A program made the translations under genes and the position numbers. A stretch of DNA of 64,000 nt from contig NZ_QTUA01000001.1 of the NCBI RefSeq assembly GCF_003386865.1, forward strand, positions 1,550,001-1,614,000, read 5' to 3'. Within the stretch, counting starts at the first letter, position 1. Each line of letters opens with the position of its first letter. The notes under the pieces are model-generated. The model worked only from the letters and a program-made list of their open reading frames with translations, was not told where the DNA came from and did not search any database. This DNA comes from Calidifontibacter indicus (GTDB lineage Bacteria; Actinomycetota; Actinomycetes; Actinomycetales; Dermatophilaceae). This document shows, one piece after another, positions 26,439-35,761 of this stretch.

Positions 26439-27011
26439 TCGCCTCCAGGCCGTCGCGCACGCCGACCGTGTGCAGCCCGCGCCACTTGCCTTTGGTGAAC
26501 ACCCGGGCGTTGATCTGGACGTGCAGATGTCGGTGCGGATCTCCCGCCCTGGAGGTGAAGTGGCGCACGACCGCGGCCTCGATGCTCTCGACCGCGATCT
26601 GCACCTGATTACCGTGCGGCCCGACACGGGTTGGCGTGGGCTGCGAGCCACCCGATGATTTCCTCAGCGGCCGCCATCTGCGCGGCGTCGTAGGCCGCGG
26701 CGATTTCGGGGTCGCGTGCGGCAGCGAGCGACCAGGTCTTCGGCCCGTTGACGGTGACCTCGACGAACTGGACGCCCTTCTCGTCCTTCCGCAGTCGGCC
26801 CTTCGCGAGGCCGCTGTCGATGTCATATCCGGCGACCCAGCGCTCGTAGGTCTTGCCGCTCATGTCGGCTCGACGTTCGATGCCATCGGGGGTCGCGTTG
26901 AAGTGCATGGCGACCCCGCTGCCCTCGGCGAGGTAGTAGTCGTCAGCCTGTGACCGATTGGCCTCGACGTCGTGCCGCGCGGCGGCCGCGGCGCCGCGGT
27001 AGATCTTCATG
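26437..27011 (-). pseudogene. Remnant of a MobF/TrwC-type conjugative relaxase
   Basis: The start (MKIYRGAAAAARHDVEANRS) and the segment DDYYLAEGSGVAMHF followed by VEVTVNGPKTWSLAAA are the N-terminal region of actinobacterial MobF relaxases. After AAEEIIGWLAAHA the frame shifts near 26650 and continues as VESIEAAVVRHFTSRAGDPHRHLHVQINARVF, which holds the HxDxH-like metal-binding histidines (here HRHLH). Similarity ends at DGLEAI by 26437. Only about 190 of the ~1000 or more residues expected remain, so the protein is dead. It shows that the island came from a conjugative or mobilisable element. Confidence 0.85.
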
Positions 27012-27356
27012 CCGCCGTGCACCTGAACCACCTCCCTCAGTAACCGTCGACAACCGTGAAAACGCAGGTCAGCGGCCGTATCCGCGCCCGGACCGCTACG
27101 CAACTTCGTAGCATGCGTGCCGCTTTGAGGGGAGGCTGAGAGGAGCGATCCGGGAGGTGGATCTGGGACCCATTGGTGCGTGGCAGTGACTGGTGAGGGA
27201 GAGCCGCAGAAGGGCGGGGAGGGGCAGAGAGGGAATGGGCAGGGAGCGGTGCCATGGAGCGCCGGGACGAGCAGTGCGAGGCGATCTTCGGTAGGGCGGG
27301 CAACGAGATCGGATGGTTCCGACCTATCCGTCGGGGGCAGACGGCAGGATGGCCCC
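27012..27356. other. Intergenic stretch without a recognisable gene
   Basis: About 345 bp between the relaxase start and the GmrSD-like gene. Open frames here are short, low in coding character and lack ribosome sites. A longer GTG start for the next gene at 27180 is possible but would add a Gly/Arg-rich tail unlike the family. A promoter for the restriction genes must lie here but I cannot place it. Confidence 0.6.
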
Positions 27357-29426
27357 GTGAAAGCCGTCGACGCCAATCTGCTGGATCTGTTGAAGAAGGC
27401 GACCCAGTTCGTGGTGCCGATCTACCAACGGGTGTACTCCTGGGACCTCGCCGAGTGCGACCAGCTGTGGAAGGACATCGTCCGCGCCGGTAGCACTGAC
27501 GCCATCGGAGCGCACTTCACGGGATCGATCGTCTACGTCGAGAAGGATCAGGGGAACATCGCCCAGGCGGAGCCTGCCCTGATCATCGATGGGCAGCAGC
27601 GCACAACAACCGTCACGCTCCTCCTGGCAGCGGTCGCGGCCTACCTCGACCAGATGCCCGCCGATCAGCAGGAGCCCGTGGAAGGATTCGCGCCCCGCAA
27701 GATCCGCGGGCTCTGGCTTACCAACGAGTACGAGAGCGGCGACAAGTTCTTCAAGCTGATTCTGTCGCAGAGCGACAAGGAGGCGCTGAAGGCAGTCGTC
27801 CGAAATGACCCGCTGCCATCGGGCAACACGTCGAGGGTGATCGCGAACTACCAACACTTCGTGGCCAAGCTGAAGGACTCGAAGACCGACATCGCCGCTG
27901 TCTGCCGCGGTATCAGCAAGCTGGTTGTGGTCGACGTACACCTCGCTCGTGGCGTCGATAATCCTCAACTCGTCTTCGAGGCGATGAACTCGACCGGTAA
28001 GAAGCTCTCGCAGGCGGACCTGATCCGCAACTTCGTCCTGATGGACCTGGAGCCGAGCCACCAGACGCACCTCTACGAGGGCTACTGGTTCCCGATGGAG
28101 CAGGCGTTCAGGGGTGCCAATGAGCGCCGCTTCGACGAGTTCGTCCGCCACTTCCTCACGCTCCGCACTGGCAGCATCCCGCGGCTCGAAGACATCTATG
28201 ACGCCTTCAAGGAGTACGCCGACGGCCAGGCACTGGTCGGCGTCAGCCGCGAGGACGTGGTCGTCGACCTCAGTCGAAGCGCCGGCTACTTCGTGAAGAT
28301 GGCGTTGGGCAAGGAGACGAACCCAAGACTGGCGACGCGCTTCATCGAGCTGGAACAGCTCAAGGCCGTGGTCGTCTACCCGTTCCTGCTCAGGGTCTAC
28401 GAGGACTACGCGGCCGAGAAAATCGACGCGAGCGAGGTGGCCCAGATTCTGGACGCGGTCATCGCCTACCTGTTCCGAAGGACGATCTGCCGGATCCCGA
28501 CCAACTCCTTGAACAACACGTTTGCGGCCATGGCGAGCCAGATCATCCCCACGAACTACGTCGAGAGCGTGTGGGGACGCTTCCTGACGCTGGACAGCTA
28601 TAAGCGGTTTCCGGACGACGAGGAGTTCGCACGTCACCTCCGCGAGGAAGACCTCTACGGTCTGCAGCGAGCGCCTTACTTCTTCGCCAAGATGGAGAAC
28701 GACAGCCACAAGGAGCCGATCAGCATCGGCGACTACACCATCGAACACGTGATGCCGCAGAACGAGAACCTCTCGCCTGCATGGCGCGCCATGCTGGGTG
28801 AGGAGTGGCAAGACGTTCAGTCGCGGCTGCTGCACACGCTCGGAAACCTGACCCTGACTGGGTACAACCCCGAGCTCTCCGATCGCCCGTTCCTGGAGAA
28901 GCGCGACATGGATGGCGGATTCCGCAACAGCCATCTCCAGCTCAACAAGGATCTCGCCGAGCTCGACACCTGGAACGAGGAGCAAATCCACAAGCGCGCG
29001 GAGAGGCTTGCGCAGCAGGCTGTCCGGCTTTGGAAGCGTGCGAGCCTCCCCGCTGATGTGCTCGCTGGGTACCGCGTCCTCTTCAAGCAGGAACAGGGCT
29101 TCGACTGGTCCGTTGCCCACGAGATCTTGGCTGCTATCCCCGAGGGGAAGTGGACGGGCTACTACTACCTGGCGGAGGCCATCGGCACGTCGCCGCAGGC
29201 TGTGGCGAACCACGTCTCGAAATGCGCAACGTGCGCCCACCCCTACCGGGTGATGACATGGGAGGGTCGTATCGCCGACGGATTCGCCTGGACCGATCCG
29301 GACGAAACGCGTGATCCGCGGGAAGTCCTCGAGGGCGAAGGGGTCACGTTCACAGACGGCCTCGCAGACCCCGACGCCAAGCTTGCCGCCGAAGACCTTC
29401 TCGCCCTTGTTGAGGACCCCGCGTGA
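27357..29426 (+). CDS. GmrSD-like modification-dependent restriction protein (DUF262-DUF1524)
   Basis: The 689-residue protein begins with a DUF262 (GmrS-like) domain with PIYQRVYSW at 21-29 and the nucleotide-binding DGQQR at 78-82. A DUF1524 (GmrD-like) His-Asn-His nuclease lies at ~455-530, with IEHVMPQN and the Asn-rich GNLTLTGYN. The last ~100 residues (AIPEGKWTGYYYLAEAIGTSPQAVANHV, shown here as residues ~582-609) resemble the winged DNA-binding domain of alkyltransferase-like proteins and may read DNA. Such proteins are NTP-driven nucleases against modified phage DNA. The frame is intact and the motifs are kept, so it is probably active. Its stop overlaps the start of the hsdM remnant; such genes are often found within type I restriction loci. 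Confidence 0.85.
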   Translation: MKAVDANLLDLLKKATQFVVPIYQRVYSWDLAECDQLWKDIVRAGSTDAIGAHFTGSIVYVEKDQGNIAQAEPALIIDGQQRTTTVTLLLAAVAAYLDQMPADQQEPVEGFAPRKIRGLWLTNEYESGDKFFKLILSQSDKEALKAVVRNDPLPSGNTSRVIANYQHFVAKLKDSKTDIAAVCRGISKLVVVDVHLARGVDNPQLVFEAMNSTGKKLSQADLIRNFVLMDLEPSHQTHLYEGYWFPMEQAFRGANERRFDEFVRHFLTLRTGSIPRLEDIYDAFKEYADGQALVGVSREDVVVDLSRSAGYFVKMALGKETNPRLATRFIELEQLKAVVVYPFLLRVYEDYAAEKIDASEVAQILDAVIAYLFRRTICRIPTNSLNNTFAAMASQIIPTNYVESVWGRFLTLDSYKRFPDDEEFARHLREEDLYGLQRAPYFFAKMENDSHKEPISIGDYTIEHVMPQNENLSPAWRAMLGEEWQDVQSRLLHTLGNLTLTGYNPELSDRPFLEKRDMDGGFRNSHLQLNKDLAELDTWNEEQIHKRAERLAQQAVRLWKRASLPADVLAGYRVLFKQEQGFDWSVAHEILAAIPEGKWTGYYYLAEAIGTSPQAVANHVSKCATCAHPYRVMTWEGRIADGFAWTDPDETRDPREVLEGEGVTFTDGLADPDAKLAAEDLLALVEDPA

Positions 29427-30091
29427 CCCAGATGACCAAGGAAGCCGAGCGCTCCGAACTACACAAGACCATCTGGCGGATCGCCAACGACATGGCGGAA
29501 GCGTCGACGGCTGGGACTTCAAGGCCTGGGTCCTCGGGATGCTCTTCTACCGGTTCATCTCCGAGAACCCGACCGCCTACCTCAACGAGGCCGAGCGCCA
29601 GGCCCGGCCACGACGACTTCGACTACCGCTGCCTCAGCAACACCGACGCCGAGTTCGGACGCGAGGAGACCGTGAAGGAGAAGGGCTTCTACATGGCCGA
29701 GGGTCATGAACACGTTAGTCAGGTCGCCGACATCCTCGATGCCGTCGAAGCCAGCCCGACCCTGCGTAACAAGCGTGACCTGATCGTCGACTTCGTCGAC
29801 TCCATCTCGGTCAGCGACGAAGTCGGAGACGACTGGCGCGAGTTCATCGCGAAGCGTCGTGAGGCTGAGCTCGATGAACTCATCGTGGAGGAGTCGTTGA
29901 AGGCTGAGGAGACGCGCGGCTTCGTCGCTGATGCGTTCCGCGATGGCTCGGTGCCGACTGCTGGCACGGCGATCACCCGGGTCCTGCCGCCGGCGTCCCG
30001 GTTCTCACAGGACAACAACCACGCCGCGAAGAAGCAGCGTGTGCTCAGCAAGCTGATCGAGTTCTTCGAGCGTTACGCAGGGCTTGCCTGA
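29423..30091 (+). pseudogene. Deletion scar joining hsdM start to hsdR end (type I restriction system)
   Basis: The first ~95 codons match the start of HsdM methylase: KEAERSELHKTIWRIAND, then in the next frame GWDFKAWVLGMLFYRFISEN, then back in the first frame GHDDFDYRCLSNTDAEFGRE. Two compensating frameshifts near 29490 and 29605 scramble the middle. From about 29710 (HVSQVADILDAVEASPTLRNK) to the end the sequence is the C-terminal helical domain of an HsdR restriction subunit, with EETRGFVADAF and RFSQDNNHAAKKQRVLSKLIEFF. All of hsdS and most of hsdM and hsdR are missing. The open frame of 222 codons could still be translated but cannot methylate or cut DNA. Confidence 0.85.
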
Positions 30092-30094
30092 GTC

Positions 30095-31171
30095 ATGGCG
30101 AACGTGGCTAGGCGTCACCACACCGTGCCGCAGTTCTACCTCCGCGGGTTCAGCGACGGCGACCAGATAGGCACCGTGCGGCTGCCGGGGGTGCACAGGT
30201 TCACGCAGAGCGTTCGGAAAGCGGCTGCGGAGAACGGCTTCTACGACGTTGACGGTCATGACGATGGGCCCGACGCATTCGAGAAGCTGCTCTCCGGCAT
30301 CGAAGGCGAGGCCGCGACGGTGCCTTCTAAGATCGATCGCGGTGTTTGGCCCCTCGAAAAGGGCGATCGGGACTTGCTGGCCTTCTTCGCCGCACTTCAG
30401 GCAGTCCGGGGGCCCGATCAACGGCGCAACATGGAGTACATCGCAGCTCAATTCGCCCGGCTTGAGATCGGGCACGGCGGGCGAGCAAACGTTGCGTCCT
30501 GGGCGAAGCGTCGGCACGGGGTGGACATTTCCGACGAGCAGGCCGAGATCATCTGGCAACAAGTGACCCAGCCCGGCGGTCCACCCATCCGAATTCGGCC
30601 GGACTCGCACATCGAGCAGATGGCGACCTTGGTCGATGAGCTGTTTCCGTACCTGGCGGGCCGGCCGTGGACCTTGGTTCGTTTCGAACGCCGCTCCCTG
30701 TTCACCTGCGACACGCCGATTGGCTTGGTCCCTCAGCCTGATGACGACCCATGGTCCGGAGTCGGCTTCATGACCGCATGGGGGATCACCTTCCCGCTCA
30801 CGCGGAAGCTCGGCCTAATCATGAGTGATCCGATGCCCGTCATCGAGTCGGGTGTCAAGGTTGAAGTCACTCGCGCAGGTCGGTTGGACCACGCGGAGCC
30901 CGGCTCTGTGAAACTGCAGAGGTTCTTCAACGACCTCACCATCTCGTCCGCGGGGCACTGGATCTACCACCACCCGGATGACGCTGACGTGGTGCCGGCC
31001 GACCTGCCGGACCCCCGATCCGTGACGATGGGCATGTCGGGCGCCGACCACGAGTTCACAGGTGAGCCGACATTTGGCATCGGGGGCCGCCCTGATGCTG
31101 AGGCGGTCGCCACACAACAGTCGGCGGAGCGCTCTAGCGATGATCCTGGTGATCGGTTGGGGGAGACATAG
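30095..31171 (+). CDS. DUF4238 family protein
   Basis: The 358-residue protein opens with ARRHHTVPQFYLRGFSD, the hallmark of DUF4238, and keeps the central LFTCDTPIGLV segment where these proteins have a conserved Asp-Thr-Pro. No membrane segment or signal is seen. The biochemical role of the family is not established; members occur often on mobile islands and near defence genes, as here. It starts 3 bp after the hsd scar and its 3' end overlaps the broken integrase on the other strand by 38 bp. The last ~40 residues are polar and probably disordered. Confidence 0.78.
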   Translation: MANVARRHHTVPQFYLRGFSDGDQIGTVRLPGVHRFTQSVRKAAAENGFYDVDGHDDGPDAFEKLLSGIEGEAATVPSKIDRGVWPLEKGDRDLLAFFAALQAVRGPDQRRNMEYIAAQFARLEIGHGGRANVASWAKRRHGVDISDEQAEIIWQQVTQPGGPPIRIRPDSHIEQMATLVDELFPYLAGRPWTLVRFERRSLFTCDTPIGLVPQPDDDPWSGVGFMTAWGITFPLTRKLGLIMSDPMPVIESGVKVEVTRAGRLDHAEPGSVKLQRFFNDLTISSAGHWIYHHPDDADVVPADLPDPRSVTMGMSGADHEFTGEPTFGIGGRPDAEAVATQQSAERSSDDPGDRLGET

Positions 31172-32586
31172 CAGGTTCGCGTAAGCGCGACATCAACTTT
31201 GGCACGGAGTCGCGGAGGGCATCCTCTCCGGCGCGGACGTAGTGGTTGAGCACTGTGGTGGGTTTGTCGCCGAGGTACTGGGCGACGACCTCCCACGGCT
31301 CGCCGAGCTCGTCGTGGAACCACTTCGTCGCAGCGTGGTGGCGGAAGCTTTCTGTAGACGATCGACTTCGGCCAGGCTTTGTCTGGGTCGTTCTCGCCGA
31401 CCCAGTTGCGGATGCGGTGCCAGCGCTCGTTGTGGAGCTCGGGCTTCACAGGCAGGCCGGTCACGGTGTCGACGAAGATCCACTGCTCGTCCGCGGGCGG
31501 GACGGGATAGTTCCGCCAGGCGACTGCCTTGTTTTCCTCGCGCGCTGCGAGCTGGGCGCGGCGCTGGCGCTCTTGCTCCTGGGCGTTCGAAACGCGTTGG
31601 AGCGATGCGTTGGCGGTCAGGCCGAGCAGCTCCCTGACCCGCGGCAGCAGTTCGTCCTGCATGACCGACCGGGGAGGGGGACCTCGTGGATGACGTGATT
31701 CTTTACCGGACCGCGGAAGCCCGACGAGTGGCGCGGGGTGATCCAGCTGCGTTGACCTGGACGTAGCCGCGCTCGAAGAAGTCATCGATCGCGCGGAGGC
31801 CGTTCTGCTCGCCGAGCCGTAGCCCGCCGAAGCCAGCGACCCGGATCTTGGTGCCGAAGAGCGGCAGTCGGGTGAGCAGCGGGTCGGTGCCCTCAGGTCC
31901 GCAGAGCTTGTCCGCGGCCGCCGCAATCGCCTTCACCTGGCGGGTCTCGGGTCGCAGCCGCGATCGACGTACCGCGTCGTCGCGCCCTGGAACACCGTCG
32001 ACCGTCTGATCTCAAGACCGTCGAGGGGGTCGAACCTGCGGTCCAGCCACTCCAGGCGCCACGCCAGCTTGCGCATCGCCGCCAGTGTGCCGCGTACGTC
32101 TTCGCGTCCTCGCGCCGAGTGGACGGTCTTGGAGGCGCGATCGAGCACCTGCTGGCTGTGCTCGACTCGCCACTTCGCGACGGGCACGAGGCCGATCGCC
32201 GGCAGCACGTGCGCAATCACGCGTGACTCGCGACCCTGAATCGTGAGGGGCGCCTTCCCGCGGCGCTTGCTGTCGGCGATGTATTCGGCGGCGAGCGCCT
32301 CGATGATACGGGCCCCGCGCACCGTGGCGCTGGCGGGTGCCGCCAACTCGTGGTCTAGCGCCTCCTCCGCCCGGGCGAAGATCTTGCGCGCCTCGGCCTC
32401 GGTGTTTGCCCAACGCAGGATCGGCTTCCACGGCTCGCCCTCGCCGGCGGGGGCCTTGAACTTGATCTGGTAGCTCGTTCCGCCAGGCTGTGGAGCGTAG
32501 AGGCGGACGCGCCAGGGCCAGCCGGTGCCGTCGAGGCGGCGCTCCTTGCCCTGCGCGAGCGGGGTCGATTCCCTGCGGGTCGCCAT
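31134..32586 (-). pseudogene. Frameshifted tyrosine-type integrase
   Basis: The reading starts at ATG 32586 ([20 protein letters not shown]) with an N-terminal arm-binding region and a core-binding region (KAPLTIQGRESRVIAHVLPAIG). The catalytic part is spread over three frames: the first break is near 31935 (after VDRGCDPRPAR), then GTKIRVAGFGGLRLGEQNGL with the first catalytic Arg, a second break near 31740, then RVRELLGLTANASLQ and VDTVTGLPVKPELHNERW, and a third near 31350 before SFRHHAATKWFHDELG and QYLGDKPTTVLNHYV with the final Tyr. All parts of a phage/ICE integrase are there but no single frame is functional. It marks the right end of the island. Confidence 0.85.
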
Positions 32587-32731
32587 TGCGCTCGACCTCC
32601 TAGGCTGGCATCCGGGGTTTCGAGGCTCGCTGCGCTCGCACCTCAACCGCCGGAGCGAAGAAGTTCGTAGCAATAGTTTGAATCATCGGAGTCAGGTTGA
32701 TACAAGCATCACTGAATCGGAGCAGAGCCTG
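32587..32731. other. Right flank of the island and promoter region of the DUF255 gene
   Basis: This 145-bp gap between the integrase start and the next gene is where an attachment site would be expected. It includes an AT-richer section (about 32664-32725) unlike the surroundings, and the short motif GAATC-n-CGGAG occurs twice in slightly different form. I found no tRNA 3' end and no convincing copy at the left edge, so an att site is not called. Confidence 0.4.
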
Positions 32732-34684
<1,953 letters not shown>

Positions 34685-34715
34685 ACCCGTCCTCCGAGCC
34701 CTTACGATTGCGCCC

Positions 34716-35744
34716 ATGGCCGGAGGACTTGCTGCCCTGCTCGACGACGTCGCGACCCTTGCTCGCGCCGCCGCCGCATCGATCGACGACGTCGGCGCCG
34801 CCGCCACGAAGGCGTCGATCAAGGCGACCGGTGTGGTGGTCGACGACACCGCGGTGACCCCGCGCTACGTGACGGGCATCGACCCCAAGCGCGAACTGCC
34901 GATCATCAAGAAGATCGCCATCGGTTCGCTGCGCAACAAGCTGCTGTTCATCCTGCCGGCCATCATGATCCTGTCGCAGTTCGTGCCGTGGATCGTGATG
35001 CCGGTCCTGATGCTCGGTGGCGCCTACCTCGCGTTCGAGGGCGCCGAGAAGCTCTGGGAAGCGCTGCGCGGCGGCGGAGGTGAAGAAGACAGCAACGAGG
35101 GCAAGACCGAGGACCAGATCGCCTCGGGCGCAATCCGCACCGACTTCATCCTCTCCAGCGAGATCATGGTCATCTCGCTCAAGGAGGTCGAGAACGAGCC
35201 GTTCTCCTCCCGCCTCGCCATCCTCATCGTCGTCGCCATCATCATCACGATCCTCGTGTACGGCGTCGTCGCCCTCATCGTGAAGATGGACGACGTCGGT
35301 CTGCACCTTCGCCAGAAGGAGTCGTCCTTCTCGCAGAAGATGGGCGACCTGCTGGTCAAGGGCATGCCGAAGGTGCTGTCGGTGCTGTCGACGGTCGGCA
35401 TCGCCGCGATGCTCTGGGTCGGCGGGCACATCCTGCTGATGGGTCTGGACGACATCGGCTGGCATTGGCCGATGGAGCAGGTGCACCACTTCGAGCACTG
35501 GGTGCACGACTCAACCGGCGCGCTCGGCGGTGTGCTCGGCTGGTTCGCCAACACGCTCGGCTCGGCCCTGGTCGGACTCGTGGTCGGCGGCATCATCACC
35601 GCGATCGTGCTGAAGTTCTTCCACAAGGACCACCACGGAGAACAGCACGGTGCGCACGAGGCCGAGCACGAGGTTGAGCACACTGCATCGGACGGTGCCG
35701 AGCACGCCGGCGGCGAGCCGGCCGCACCCGAGCGCGACGCCTGA
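34716..35744 (+). CDS. DUF808 family inner-membrane protein
   Basis: The 342-residue protein matches the YedI/DUF808 family from its first residues (MAGGLAALLDDVATLARAAAASIDDVGAAATKA, residues 1-33). About six transmembrane segments are seen, e.g. LFILPAIMILSQFVPWIVMPVLML and SRLAILIVVAIIITILVYG. The tail after residue 300 is rich in His and Glu and lies outside the conserved part. Function is unknown; a transport role is only suggested by topology. A TACGAT hexamer ends 7 nt before the ATG and no ribosome site is present, so it is likely leaderless. Confidence 0.85.
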   Translation: MAGGLAALLDDVATLARAAAASIDDVGAAATKASIKATGVVVDDTAVTPRYVTGIDPKRELPIIKKIAIGSLRNKLLFILPAIMILSQFVPWIVMPVLMLGGAYLAFEGAEKLWEALRGGGGEEDSNEGKTEDQIASGAIRTDFILSSEIMVISLKEVENEPFSSRLAILIVVAIIITILVYGVVALIVKMDDVGLHLRQKESSFSQKMGDLLVKGMPKVLSVLSTVGIAAMLWVGGHILLMGLDDIGWHWPMEQVHHFEHWVHDSTGALGGVLGWFANTLGSALVGLVVGGIITAIVLKFFHKDHHGEQHGAHEAEHEVEHTASDGAEHAGGEPAAPERDA

Positions 35745-35761
35745 GCGCTGGAGACTGACTG

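Noticed and set aside
32587-32731. tRNA gene used as integration target of the island
   Set aside because: No cloverleaf, TPsiC loop or 3' tRNA end could be read, and no matching repeat was found at the left edge.
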